Shown: positions 29,496 to 43,551 of the stretch, in pieces | Numbering within the stretch: position 1 is the first letter of the stretch | How the letters are laid out: the number at the start of each line of letters is the position of its first letter | Assembly: GCA_014529385.2 (NCBI GenBank) | Contig: CM043966.1 | Coordinates: 102,745,087 to 102,809,086 of the forward strand | Source of the DNA: Adiantum capillus-veneris | Lineage: Eukaryota; Streptophyta; Polypodiopsida; Polypodiales; Pteridaceae | Direction of reading: 5' to 3' | DNA length: 64,000 bases | Position numbers and translations under genes: made by a program | Notes under the pieces: generated by a model | Seen by the model: the letters and a program-made list of their open reading frames with translations, nothing else | Database searches by the model: none | What the model was told of the DNA's origin: nothing

Positions 29496-30029
29496 TCAGC
29501 GTGTGATGCCTAACTTTTTCATCAGTTCTCCCACTAGATCGCCTATGAAACGTGGTCCTCTATCTGATATTATCTCTAGAGGAGTGCCAAAATGGCAACA
29601 GATGTGCTCAAAAATGAACTTGGCTACCTCTTGGGCTGTAATGCGGGTGGTGGTTGTTGCTTCTGCCCATCGAGTCATGTAGTCTACACCCACTATGATG
29701 TACATTTTACTTGATTGGGCCCTTGGTAAAGGACCGATTGCATCTATTCCCCATTTCTCAAATGGATCATATGAGATGATAGGAGTTTGTGTCTCATAGG
29801 TTAATGTGCGATCACTCGCCACTTGAAGAGCCTTGCATGTTTTACACCAATGGTGTACATCCCTGTTCAAGCTAGGCCAAGAGTATCCTACTTGTAGAAT
29901 CTTCCTACTGGTGATATCTAGAGAAAAATGACCACCACAGACTCCATCGTAGCAACTTGAAATTACCTTTGTGATCTCACTAGAGGTTGGCACCCGCCTG
30001 AGAATCTGATCCTTGCCCCTACAATACAA
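29496..30029 (-). pseudogene. Integrase zinc-binding domain and catalytic core of element 3 (interrupted)
   Basis: The zinc-binding region keeps one His and the C-x2-C pair, but the first His appears replaced by Tyr. Catalytic D96 (GIDAIGP) and D156 (ISDRGPRF) are present. The ORF ends in TGA; the catalytic Glu would lie 36 residues after D156, beyond the stop. Both this stop and the next one sit where an Arg CGA codon is expected, consistent with CpG deamination. Confidence 0.85.
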
Positions 30030-30170
30030 GTGGTCATTTACAAGGCGGTATCTGGTAGCCTTCCTTACTATCCACTATTTCTAGCCTTTGGTGTACCCTT
30101 CCGGACATTCTCCTGTATCTAGAAAGTTAATGATATCAGGCATAGCATCACTACCTTGAGAGGGGTAGTT

Positions 30171-30716
30171 TCAGTTTGATTGCTCTACGGGAACGTCCTG
30201 TATTCTTTCTTTGGCTAGAGCATCTACCTCCTGATTTTCTGCTCTGGGGACATGAAATGGTTTCACTGCTTCAAACTTCCTTAGAAGTTCCTTAACTTGG
30301 CGTAGTTGACCAAGTAAAACCTGATTTTTACAAACCCAAGTGCCGTTTATCTGCCTTATCAACAGCAAAGCATCGCCAAACATATTTAGGTGTTGAATTC
30401 CTTGTGAAATACATTGTTCCAACCCAAGAATTAGGGCTGCATATTCTGCTTCATTGTTGGAGTGGGAGTGTAATAACTGCCCGATAGAGAATACTCTTTC
30501 TTGTTGCTCGTTGAAAATGACTATGCCAGCTGTAGACTGGTCCATTGTTCTTTTGTATGCCCCGTCAAAGAATAGAGAGTGAGCTCTTTCTAGCTTAGGA
30601 CTTTCTACCATTGGTGTTTCTTCTTTTGCTTCTGTGTTGACCTTCAACTTCTTTTCATAATGGCAATGAGTAAGAATTCCCGCTAAACTAGCCCTGGTGG
30701 AGTTTTCTACTTGCAT
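30171..30716 (-). pseudogene. Archaeal-type second RNase H of element 3
   Basis: Residues about 47-170 form an RNase H with FFDGAYK (D51), NNEAEYAALILGL (E91), FGDALLLIRQINGTW (D115) and VDALAK (D165). This extra RNase H, placed between the gypsy RNase H and integrase, is diagnostic of the Tat lineage. The domain itself is intact in this stretch. Confidence 0.88.
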
Positions 30717-30828
30717 GGTGTAGTCAAGCTCTTGTAATCACACTAGCCATTTAGAGATCCTAGATGAAACATCCATGTGTCGCATTACGTATGGGAAAAC
30801 CTCCTCCATTGTCAGGATTACAAAGGGT

Positions 30829-31083
30829 CTAGGCAGAAGATAGGAGCGGAACTTTGTGGTAGCAAAAATTAGTGCAAGAGCCATGTGTTCTACTACGGTA
30901 AATCCCTTTTGACGGGGTCATGGCACGACTAGAGAAGTAAAGAGGATGCATGAAAGCAGTTTGGGGGTTCTTTTGCATTAGCACGGCTCCGAGTGTATCA
31001 CTTCCTACACTAGGGTTCACATAAAATGGCTCGTCCCACTTAGTGGGTGAAATGGTGGGAAGCTTAGCTAGGATTTGCTTCAC
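30829..31083 (-). pseudogene. Gypsy RNase H fragment of element 3
   Basis: Carries the start of the RNase H domain: PFYVNPSVGSDTLGAVLMQ-type sequence with the first acidic position changed (Asn-Pro-Ser where Asp-Ala-Ser is usual), then a frame change. The remainder to 30716 is in broken frames. Confidence 0.7.
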
Positions 31084-31095
31084 CTCGGTAAATTG

Positions 31096-31545
31096 CTACT
31101 CATTTTCTTCACTCCATGAGAAGACATCCCTCTGGGTGATTTGTTGTAGAGGGAGGACCACTTGAGATAGCAAGTGAATGAACCTGCTTAAGTATCTTAC
31201 CTTTTGAAGGAAAGAAACCAACTGTTTAGCTGTGGTGGGTGATGACAGAGATACCAAAGCTTGAATCTTGCTAGGGTCAGCCTCAATCCCTTTTGCTGAA
31301 ATTACATGGCCAAGGAGAGTGACTTTGCTTTCACCAATGTGACACTTGTCCACGTTGAGTTGGCCACCCAAGGTTTTCAGCCTGGTTAAGCCATCATGTA
31401 CTTTGCTTAAATGGAGGGCTCGTGAACTATAGATGCAAAAATCATCTATGAAAACCCGTATTGACGTTCCAAAGTAGGGTTGGAAAACAAAGGTCACATA
31501 GCACTGAAATGTGGCCGGAGTGTTAATGAGGCCAAAAGGCATCAC
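31096..31545 (-). pseudogene. Reverse transcriptase C-terminal half of element 3
   Basis: Starts at the MPFGLINTPATFQ box, has the catalytic FIDDF box at residues 32-36 and a LLGHVISAKGIEADP connection segment. Overlaps the upstream ORF by 4 bp in another frame, marking a frameshift near 31545-31630. Confidence 0.85.
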
Positions 31546-32813
31546 TCTGTAAGCAAAGCATCCCCAAGCTGTGATGAAGGTCGTCTTCTTCCGGTCTTCT
31601 TCCGCAATGCTAATCTGGAAGTATCCTGAGTACCATCACACACTGTGTATCGTTCGTGACCCACCACTTCATTGAGAATTTCATCCTCAAATGGGAGGGG
31701 AAAGTGATCCCTCTTCGTGGCTACATTAAGAGTTTTATAGTCCACACAGACTCTCCACTTTCCATTCTTCTTTGGTGTGACTACTACTGGGGAGACCCAT
31801 TCTGAGTCTTCGACAGGGTAGATGAAACCTGCCTGTAGCAAACTTCTCACTTCTTTAAGTAGTGCCTCTTGTTGGATTACTCCAAGTCTTCTGAGCTTCT
31901 GCACTACGGGTTTACTGCCTTCCTTGAGTTTTATGTGGTGTTGCACTACTGTAATTCTTGTGATCTTATCATAGCCATCAATGAACAAATTAATGAAGTT
32001 ACCTAGCATGGAGACATACTCCTTCCTCTCCTCATCGGTTAACTCATTTGAGAGCATCTTTTGTAATGTACCTGCATCCTCTAAGGACTGCGTACCTGAT
32101 GGTTCCTCTTGGTTTGTCAGCGGTGTTTCAGATTGTGTCAATCTTTTTGGGTCTTTAAGAATGACCCTCACCACTTTGATGCTACTGTCGTTCCAGTCAG
32201 TGGTGGTTGTCTCTTCTCCTGAGGTAGACGAATAGTCGCTGGTGGACTCATCTTCTGAAGCCTCCAAGATCATGTTCCGTTGCTTCCCAATCCTCATATC
32301 ATAGAATATGGATTTTCCTTTAGCGTCCTTCATCTGAATCATTCCGGTGCTCCAGTCTTGCTTAGCTTCCATAGCCATGAGCCATGGTCTCCCAAGAATG
32401 ATAGGGTAGCCCTCCCCTTTGTGTGGCATGACAAAGATGTCTACCTCCACTTCTGTATTGAATGCTTTTACTTTGACCGCATTCATAATGCCCACGCATT
32501 TCACTCTTACAGTATTTGCCATTTTGGCTCGGCAAGGTGCCGGCCTACTTACCTCTATTCCTAGATGGTGCATCATTTTTTCGCTCATGACGCATATTTG
32601 CGCACCACCATCTATGTAGACGTTTGAGATTTGTTGCCCCTTGATGTGGACATCCATAGTTGGTAGGATGTCGTCGAGATCCCTTCCAGAGATAGCCCCA
32701 GCTATCCTTGGTCTTGATTTCTTGATACTCACCATTTTTGTCCATTGCCTCCTCATTCTTGGTGCAAGGTGGAGTAATTGGGGCCAAGTTATCTTTGGGC
32801 CCTGCATCAACAC
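31542..32813 (-). pseudogene. Protease and reverse transcriptase N-terminal half of element 3
   Basis: Retropepsin-like domain with IDGGAQ at 67-72 (Gly in place of Ser/Thr) and IILGRPW at 138-144. RT begins at about residue 295 and reaches the WVSPVVVTPKKNGKWRVCV segment. The last about 35 codons are out of frame, so the first RT catalytic region is broken. Confidence 0.85.
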
Positions 32814-32816
32814 ATC

Positions 32817-33860
32817 CTAAACTAAGTCATAGGGTTTAGCATACTCACCTAGTGAGAAATCCACGATGTCTATCTTCCGTCGCGGCTTAGCTGCTTGCTT
32901 GCTAGACTCGGTCTTCTCTTTCATTTTCTCTTCTCTTTGAGAGGCTTCCTCGTGCCTGGCACGCTTCACTCCCATAGCATCCACTTCTTCTACTTTTGCT
33001 TTCCCTTTGTGCTTCTCTCGAATTGATCCTTCTACCTTTGCCTTCCCTTTAGCCTCCAAGCTAATAACACTCACCGCTTGGTTTACAGCAGGTGGTGGGG
33101 GTAGTGGTGGGATGAGAGGTTGTAGTGATGGTTGTTGTTGTACAGGTGGTCGAAGGATCTGGACCGGTGGGATCGGCCCTGGTTTCCTGGGTGGTGGTGG
33201 TCTTGCCCTTGGCGGAGAGATCTGATTCTGTCTCCCCCCTCTATTGAAATTCTGCCTCCTTGGATGTGGGTAGTAGTACATACCATGGCCATCTGCCCCG
33301 CAATTGTAGCAGTGGTACTCTTGGTTCTGCCTTCGCTGTACTCTTCCTTGTTCTGGATTCCTGGCAAGTGCATGCCCTTGCTGCACCAGATGCACGAATA
33401 AACTCTCTAGTTGAGTAGTGATGCGACTCAGTAGATCTTGCTGCTCCTCTGATGCCTCTTGTGGTTGGGCTCTATGACTGGCTGTTGCAGTCACTAGGGT
33501 TGGTCGGACCGAGCTTGTTTCCTCTGACTCGCTTACTCTTGCTTGCATGCGCAGATTCTTGTCTTTAAGGCAGGCTACTTCTACTGCCAACTCATATGTT
33601 GCAGGAAACCTTCCCTTCACCTTCTCTCTAAGCGGCAACCACAGGCCAGCAATGAAACGGTCCTTCTTCAGGAAATTAGGCACTCCTTCGCCTTCCTCCA
33701 ATGAGGCAACCCATCTCTCCCATAAGTCCACAAACTTGGACTCGTAGGTGGCATACTCTAGCAGACCTCCCTGCTTCAATTCCGTCAGTAACTGCCATAG
33801 CTTCTCCGAGGTTGTGCCCCACCAAACCTCTTTACAAAGGCAGCCCTTAGCACATCCCAT
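32817..33860 (-). pseudogene. Gag C-terminal part of element 3
   Basis: The gag helical region is at about residues 15-105, followed by a damaged zinc knuckle: C184, C187 and H192 are present but the final Cys is Tyr (197). A proline-rich segment (215-260) and a KGKAKVE-type lysine-rich repeat follow. The N-terminal half lies in another frame at 33785-34069. Confidence 0.8.
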
Positions 33861-34069
33861 GCATTCTTGGTAGCCTGGGGCAATGCATTATACCAGGACT
33901 TGGCCTCTACTTTCATAAGTAGAGATGAAAGTAGAGGAGAAATTCGAAGTCGTGAAGCGTCATCATCTTTGTTGGAGACCACACAAGCAATGTCGAAATC
34001 ATCCAAAAAGTCGGTGGTGAGATCTTCTCCCTTCTTTCCACTGAACGTGGGGAAAGAAACACTTACCAT
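33785..34069 (-). pseudogene. Gag N-terminal part of element 3
   Basis: Opens with MVSVSFPTFSGKKGED, a typical gag start, followed by a DFLDDFDIAC helix and ATKNAWDVLRAAFVKRFGG. Joins the downstream gag ORF through a frameshift near 33790-33860. Confidence 0.75.
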
Positions 34070-34376
34070 GGTAGTGACTCAAGAAATTACAAACTTTTTT
34101 AAAAAAATTTATACCAACGACAGTAGCAACTCATAGCGACTTTTTACAGAGTTGGGTGGATAGATTAAAACAAGATAAAGATAGAAACATTAAAGGAATG
34201 GTGGTAATCCAATATGGGGAGAATGACAGGGTTTGGGGAATTAAGGATTTCTCCTAGCACCGCCGCACCAAATAGGTACACGATCTTCTGTTGGTAGAAG
34301 ATTTTCCTATCTACATAGATATTCACATGCATATGCTACAGGAATCTGAACGGGAATGCTGTCGGCCCGTTTTCCA

Positions 34377-35147
34377 TCATGCACAGAGGGTGGAGTACTT
34401 ACTTATACTCTTACCGTGCCAGTGTTGATGAGTCGGCACATCCATAGGAGGTCGTTGCCTTTCATGGGCTCTACCTTTCCTTCGTCGCTCAGCACGTACG
34501 GGGTGATGCCGACACGTCTGACCACTCCCACCCTCTTGGCGCCTCTTGGCTAGTAGCAATTGCAGATAATTTCCGTAGTCGGTGCGCTGCATGAATTCTA
34601 CTCCATTCAGCTGCAACTCGTCTCCAGCCCACTGGGTTTCACCCGTGGTGGAGAGCTTTTTCAGGATAAATTGTAGAGGGAGAGGAGGAAGACCCTCTAC
34701 CCATCTTCCAAAATAGCGAGAGCAGGCCACTCTTCCTTAGGACATGGGAATCTTCTTACCACTTCTTCAGGATAGTCAAAGTGGACTGGTAGTACTCGCA
34801 TGCGTCGTGCGAATCGGTAGGCGACCTTCCGCCACTTAGCTTCGGATGGCTTCCTCTTTGGCAAGTGGGTACAACCCGGCTCTCTGAGCTTGAAGCACTT
34901 GCTTGGCCAGATGCTTCTCCCTTTGGGGTCATGTGTTTCCAGACTGGCTTATCTTTTCCTTACCTTTGGCTCGAGCAGCCCCTTTAGGTCATTTTGGAGT
35001 AAAGGTTGTAACTTTGGTTGCAGTTTCCTTAGAGAAGAGAGGCCTTACCGTTTTCCTTCCTCCTTTGATGTGGATGACTTCTTCGCGGTGAATGTCGATG
35101 TAGACGATTTTAGCCCCTTCGTTGCCTTCGTTGCTGGCACTCATTGA
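34377..35147 (-). pseudogene. Broken ORF upstream of gag in element 3
   Basis: Minus-strand coding-like sequence lies in at least two frames: a 117-codon ORF at 34377-34730, and upstream of it a lysine/arginine-rich stretch between about 34740 and 34900 (for example KWRKVAYRFARRMRV). Stops break it. An extra ORF upstream of gag is a known feature of Ogre/Tat-type elements, which fits, but I recognise no domain. Confidence 0.4.
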
Positions 35148-35422
35148 CAGTGTGTTTTGGTTGACAACAGTGATGGAACTTCATAGACTTCCCACTTGAT
35201 GCTCTCAACTTGTGGTTAGAACGAGCAACACGAGATGGGGAGCTTACCTCTTGAATACTGACGACACTACAACCTGGCAGTAGTACTTCAATGAAAGCAG
35301 CTAGTGCCTCCTTAGTCTCCTCCTCTTCTGTCCTCTAGTTAGAAAATTCCTTCAGCCATTCGTCCATGATTGATGGTGTGCGTCATTTTCAGCATTGTAA
35401 ACTGAAGGTTTGTTAGAAGCCC

Positions 35423-35440
35423 TCCTCAGTGGGGGCACCA
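35423..35440 (-). promoter_or_regulatory. Probable primer binding site of element 3
   Basis: Minus strand TGGTGCCCCCACTGAGGA, two bases inside the 5' LTR edge. The CCA end fits a tRNA; I cannot assign the tRNA. Confidence 0.6.
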
Positions 35441-35442
35441 AA

Positions 35443-35595
35443 TGATGGGAGCAAAGCGAGACACGAACCCCGACGGCCTCTAAAACGCCGGGAGCCAATG
35501 GCACGCCTCGAGCTGGTCACGGTAAAGCGAACAGGAGGCACCACCTAGCTTTGAGCGGCTAGGACGCAGACCACGGTGATGTGAACACCGCAAAC

Positions 35596-35630
<35 letters not shown>

Positions 35631-36661
35631 TATTGACAAATGATGAAAACCCTCGGCGGTGTGAGGGAGAGGGAGAATTATTTCTTGCAGTATTTACAAA
35701 TGACCTTCCTTTCGGTAAGGTGACACACCGTGGTGATAGAGAGATAGGGAGAAGAGATAGTGCATGTACTTGGTGCATTCTCTAAAGACGACTCGATGAT
35801 ATTGAAACTCGCTGCCAAGAATGTGTATGTGTGTGTGCATCGACCATTGGAGTCGAGAGGTGGACGTACCTCTCTTCAAATGGTGCAATTCCCAAAACAA
35901 ACCATCACACAAGTCCCCTCCCCGTGATGCCACTAAAACTCTACCAAGTGTTGACCTCTCATGAATTGTCCCCCCCCGATAGTGACCCCTCACTGCCCTT
36001 TTATAGGTGTTGGCTGCTTGGATTAGGGTAATTCCGGTTTGATTAGGGTAAGCTAATCACGGAGACAAAGCAAGGCGATGGGCCCGGTGTGGTTGACCCT
36101 TGCTTTCTCTTGGGAGTTATTTAAAATAAAAACCTCTAGGTGGGCCTTTGTGACCATCACCTAGAGAGAGGGAATTTACAAATTGGGAATTTTACAAGGC
36201 TGGGGTGAAAACTGGAAAATGATGATGATAATGACCTACGGTTTACTAAAATTGGTGTCGTGGCTGCATGATGCCGATGATTGGCCGCTTGCCGGTGTGT
36301 CAGTGTAGTGTGTACGTCTTTTCGGGGTCGGCCGGGGCATGCCTTCGGCGTCTTTGTTCTTTTTGTTGTCGGTGTCGCGTGATTCGGGCTGTCCTCCCTA
36401 GTTGTTGTTGTCGTACTCGCAAAATCCTTCGTTTTATTTGTATTTTCGACGTGTATGCGTTTATGCGTGTGTGTTGTATGTATAGGGGTGCGGGTGCATT
36501 TGTGTACATAGGTGTAATTATATGTATAGGTGTGTGTGCGTTTACGTGCGTGGGAACATGGGTGTCAATATATATATATATATATATAGTTTTCTATTCT
36601 TTTTATTTTTGGCGGCAGTGTGACGGGAGAGAGGGGATGAGAGAGAGTGTGTGTGTGCGCG

Positions 36662-36713
<52 letters not shown>

Positions 36714-36812
36714 TCGGTGCGACGCCTGCGGGCCTGACACAGAGGAGCGCGAGAGTAGCGGGGGGGGGGGGCTGCGGGGCCACCTGCTGTGCAGGTGAAC
36801 GCCGAGCGCGAG

Positions 36813-36853
<41 letters not shown>

Positions 36854-37089
36854 TAAGGGTGTGTTTGTTTGTATCAAGCGCCCGCGAGGGCCGGGGGGGG
36901 GAGCGTGCGATAGAGCGGGGTGGGTGAGTGAGGTGATGAGGAGGGGATGGGTGATGTTGCTTCAAGGGGCGTCCGCATGGCTGCGTCTAGGGCGAGGTGT
37001 AGGCATGGCGTGAGTGCAAGCAATTCGACAGCGGGCGCAAAACCGGGGGGGGGGGGGGAGCTTAGTCAACGAAGGGGGAAAGGGTATAT

Positions 37090-37176
<87 letters not shown>

Positions 37177-37207
37177 CCCCCTAAAGGCGGGTTCCCACCA
37201 TAGGGGG

Positions 37208-37255
<48 letters not shown>

Positions 37256-37297
37256 GTGAGATTGTGAGGGGGGATGAGAGGATAGGGGTGGGAGTTT

Positions 37298-37347
<50 letters not shown>

Positions 37348-37354
37348 AAGTGAG

Positions 37355-37411
<57 letters not shown>

Positions 37412-37940
37412 AAGTGAGATCGAGAGAGAGAGAGGGTGAGAGAGAGCTAGATCTAGGGCTAGGTGAAGATGGGGGGGGGGGGGGGGGTATAAGGCCGAAG
37501 AGGGTGTGGACGAGGGGGGGGGATGTATAATGTAGCAGCCTGTCGGGGCTGGGGTGTGGACGAGTAGAGAGAGAATGAGAATCTTTGAAAGAGGGAGAGA
37601 GAGATTATATCATATCTGTGGCGGCCCACCGGTGTTGGGGTGTGGACAGAGGCTTAGGCGTCTCATGCGCCCACTGGGCTGCATGATGCAGCGGTGGAGT
37701 AGGAGAGAGAGGGAATATTTGGCAGAGCCGAGTAGTAGGAGAGAGAGGGGTTCGCCCCTTCTGGCGAAGGGGGGGTGATGTGTGGCCAAACTGGCGGCAC
37801 CCCGCTAGTAGTTAACCTTAAGGGGAGGGGAAGGTATTCGTGAATGGTAAGAGCTTTTGTTTTACTTTTCTTTTTGGTAATAGGCCTTCTTTTCCTTAGG
37901 GTGTGGTTCTCACGGTCATGGTTTCGAAAACCGACCATCA
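35443..37940 (-). repeat. 5' LTR of element 3 (about 2.5 kb)
   Basis: Bounded by TG at 35443 and CA at 37940. TATA-like motif (minus strand TATAAAAGGG) at about 35996-36005. (CA)n at 35597-35629, (TA)n near 36570-36588, (GT)n at 36663-36711, a poly-G run of more than 35 at about 36814-36852, and (GA)n at 37091-37172, 37209-37251, 37304-37344 and 37355-37407. Most of U3 is simple sequence. Confidence 0.88.
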
Positions 37941-38092
37941 ATGTGATTGATACATTTGCTCTTCCTAAGCATGACAAGCAAGTTGTTTTTGTGCCGGACC
38001 CTCCAGAGACTCAATCGTGGTTAGTGATGCAGGTTGCTTCAAGGAATAGGCAATTTTTTAAGGGCAAGATCTCCTCTTTGATAGCCAACTAG
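37941..38092 (+). pseudogene. Possible CACTA transposase C-terminal fragment
   Basis: The plus strand encodes DTFALPKHDKQVVFVPDP followed by a W-L-V segment. This recalls the QVFYV-DP...W-V-V stretch near the end of plant CACTA (TNP2-type) transposases. It starts exactly at the end of element 3, so element 3 probably inserted into this older element. Recognition rests on a short motif. Confidence 0.3.
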
Positions 38093-38853
38093 ATGATGGA
38101 GGTGGTGGTGGAGCAAGTGATATGGGCGGCACAAGGGGGGGCAATCTCTTTGAGGACTTAAACTGCTTGCTTTCTCGGGCAAAGGTTCATGCACCCTATC
38201 GTATGTCTCTGTCCAGTGCCTTTGATAGAGGCAGGCCATAGCCATACTCTAGGTTGCATGCCCTTTTGCCTGAGGATGACATTTTTTTGGAGTATACCTC
38301 CACATAGATTTCAACGTGCATTTCCACAATTATTTCCACGCATATTGCGACGTTTTTATAGGGATGCTGATTGCAACGGATATTTCAATGGTAACTGTCA
38401 AAATGATCGCCGCAATGTGCCTATCCTCTTGTACTGATTTTATGATATTCTACCTTATACAATATATGAGTGGAGCACATTGCCCAGAAGTAAGATATCC
38501 AACAATAATAACATATTAATTAAACCAAATTAACCTAAATTCTCTAATTCTACATATTTTTACATGTCACAAGTAATCAAAATGTGAACCAAGCATCAAG
38601 CCTCAAATCAGTCAGTATTTGAAAGTTACACGATCGAATCATTTGACGAATCATCATTAAGAGCATATAATTATTCTTGATTGTGATATTCTGCAAGTCT
38701 CCATAGTTGCACACGTACACATGGAACCATCCTTCTTCTTGATGAACAAATGTTTTGAAGTCCATGAAAAGGTGGTAGAGGTAGTGAATGAGATGATGAT
38801 CCAATCCTTAGCCTCCTTTGCCTTAAGCATGTAGGGAGAGTTCCTATCCTCGT
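38093..38853. other. Unassigned noncoding stretch
   Basis: I see no gene, tandem repeat or element boundary here beyond short ORFs without coding character. The part after 38430 is AT-rich. Confidence 0.4.
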
Positions 38854-39161
38854 TTATAAGTGACACAGGGTGTCACTCATGGGATCTATGGTAGCGGTGG
38901 ATTTTTGACGGGACCGGAGGCTTTGGGCCGTCGGATCAATGCAGTAAGGGGGGCAAGAATATAATGCATTGGACTCGCATTGCTTGCAGTGTGTTGCGAT
39001 AGGTGGGTTGATAGTGTGCGTGAGTCCAATGTGAGGAGTGGAGAGTTCGAGGTCTAGCGAGAATAGCGAGGAGAAAATTCCTTTTGCATGGCGGAGATGG
39101 GATCAACGGTGGACTCATTCTCCACCGTCGATCCCATGACTCTCACCCATGTCGCTTATAG
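38854..39161. mobile_element. MITE-like element with about 45-bp imperfect terminal inverted repeats
   Basis: 38854-38901 (TTATAAGTGACACAGGGTGT then CATGGGATC) is the imperfect reverse complement of 39120-39161. About 308 bp, no coding capacity. The inner part contains further dyads (GGGATCAACGGTGGA and its near reverse complement across 39100-39135). Superfamily not assigned. Confidence 0.55.
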
Positions 39162-39562
39162 ACAAGGGTTATCGATGGGCTTGAGTCATGACTCCCTTAA
39201 GTCCTTGTAGAAGGTTGATGTCCTATTGAAATGAATGCTCAAGTGGTAGACCATCTCATAAGGCATCTAGAAGACATCATTAATTTCTATGAGCAATTAT
39301 TCGAACTTACTATTGGTTGCTAGAGAAAGAAAGAGAGGGGAAGGTGGGGTGGGGGCAATGCGACATTCAAAAAATATTTTCATTATGCTTAGAAAGTTCA
39401 TTAACACTTAAATTGAGACAAAGAACTAGAGACACAATGTAGCATAAAAACACCTCCTTCTTTATTTGATTAACTTTAAAATTTCTCAATAATATAATTT
39501 AGTTGCACATATGAGTGAAGAGGTTAACTTTTCTTTTTTGAGTAACACATTCACACCTGAAG

Positions 39563-40277
39563 AAGATCTGGAAGCCTAAGGTTCCGCAGCACATGAAGGT
39601 ATTTTTATGGGAGATAATTTGGGGTGCTCTATCGATGGGGGTGAAGATTCACGAGAGAGGGATTGTTTGGGGTGCAGGTTGGCTAGTGAAGATCTAGCCC
39701 ACCTCTTCATGGATTGCCCAACTATCAAAGGCCTCGCAGGGAAAATATGCAAGTGGGTCCAAAGAACATGGAAAATTGGTTTTTTCAAGTCTGATCTATT
39801 CCTTGGAGGGAAGAATTCAGGTAGTCCTACCCTCCTCATCAGCACTCAAATCGCCCGATACTTCTTCTTACATAATGTATGGCAGACAAGGAACCGCCGT
39901 GTGTTTGAAGGAGGTTTTGAGGTGGCAAGCTTCCCATAAATTATACAAGAAAGAAAAGTGCTAATGTGGACACTCGGGTGCAAGCAACACTCGGAGGATT
40001 GGTCTAGGACTACTTGTGGCTTGATGTCAGCAGATGGCATGCCTAGGACGGGGGAAAATCCTAGCCATTGGTAACTAAAAGATATCATTAGAACATGATA
40101 ATGGACTTTGTGTACCAAGGATAAGGGGGTGGGTTGGTAGGGGTGGTTGCTCTGATAGCCGATGTAATTTTGGTCCCTGGATAATGTCATGGCTCAACAC
40201 AAGCATGACAAGACCTTGTAATTTTTTGGGTTGATAAATATAATTCACTCACAATTGTGAGTTTTGAAAAAAAAAAA
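39563..40277 (+). pseudogene. L1-type LINE 3' end: RT zinc-binding region and 3' UTR with poly(A)
   Basis: The plus strand encodes IWKPKVPQHMKVFLW, then after a frameshift near 39660 the segment CLGCRLASEDLAHLFMDCP. This is the zinc-binding region found at the end of plant LINE and RT-like ORFs (zf-RVT). A 3' UTR runs to an A-run at 40267-40277. The copy is 5' truncated, as is usual for LINEs. The sequence directly after the poly(A) (to about 40365) recurs at 49258-49340. Confidence 0.65.
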
Positions 40278-40373
40278 CACATTCGCACCATTTGGCATGA
40301 ATGATAGTGATTTGCGTTGGTTGTTACAATGCAATTAAGATCCTAGACTATACAATCACTCCTTTGAGTAATA

Positions 40374-40410
40374 CACTAGTAAAACGGCGCCGCCTTTGGC
40401 GGCGGCATGG
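40374..40410 (+). mobile_element. Possible CACTA transposon terminus
   Basis: CACTAGTAAAACGG is followed by a GC-rich dyad (GCCGCCTTTGGCGGC). CACTA ends begin with CACTA/G and often have such subterminal dyads. I did not find the opposite terminus. Confidence 0.35.
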
Positions 40411-40459
40411 CCCCTCTTACCCTCAAGCTCCTCAGTCTTGACAAATTTCATAAAAGAAG

Positions 40460-41300
<841 letters not shown>

Positions 41301-41856
41301 GCAGGGCACATTGTCTTATTAGTTGCCGGATCAAGGTCATGGTGACACATGGCATGACAGGCATGGCGTCGCTGCTGCTTCATTAACCCAAACGACACCG
41401 GCAAAGCTTCGCTACTGCTTCACTCCACGGGTCAGCCGCCTTCGGTGTTGCAAAGCCATGCTCTTTCTCTCTCTTAAGTCTCTTCGATAACTGTGCAGTC
41501 TCTGTCCGCTATCGGGCGACATGGCATACTTGCCGGATCGAGCTGCTTCTGCCACATGTCCGGTGGAGGAGGCAGCAACGGGAGTCCCACTGTAATTATT
41601 GGCAAAAGCATCGCTTCGATTTTGCTTCATTAACCCAAACTGCGTCGACAAAGCTTCACTGTTGCTTCTCTCATCTGGTCAACCACCTTCGGTGCTGCAA
41701 AGACGTGTTCTTTCTCTCTCTTGAGTATCTTCGTGCATTGTGCAGTCTCTGTCCGCTGTCTGGCGCCAGGGCACACTTGCCAGATCGAGCTGCTTTCGCC
41801 ACGTGTCCAGGGGAGGAGGTGGCGAGAGTCCCACTATAATTATCGGCAAAAAGCTT

Positions 41857-43250
<1,394 letters not shown>

Positions 43251-43551
43251 CAAGCAGTTATCGCCACGTGTCCGGGGGAGGGAGCCGGCATCCCTTCCCC
43301 CATTATACAACCATGCTCTTTCTCTCTCTTAAGTCTCTTCGATAACTGTGCAGTCTCTATCCGCTATGGGGCGACATTGCATACTTGTCGGATCGAGCTG
43401 CTTCTGCCACGTGTCCAGGGGAGGCGGCGACGGGAGTCCCACTGTAATTATTGGCAAAAGCATGGCTTCGATGCTGCTTCATTAACCCAAACGGTACCGA
43501 CAAAGCTTCACTGTTGCTTCGCTCCTCTCTAGTCAACCGCCTTCGGTGTGT

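Larger units (their letters stand above)
26732..37940 (-). mobile_element. Element 3: decayed Tat-lineage Ty3/gypsy retrotransposon
   Basis: Sequence 26732-28784 is repeated at about 35925-37940. Between them lie broken gag, protease, RT, RNase H, archaeal-type RNase H and integrase ORFs on the minus strand. The extra RNase H between RT/RNase H and integrase is the hallmark of the Tat lineage. Stops, frameshifts and lost zinc-binding residues show it is dead. The left LTR lacks about 480 bp of its outer (U5) end. Confidence 0.9.
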
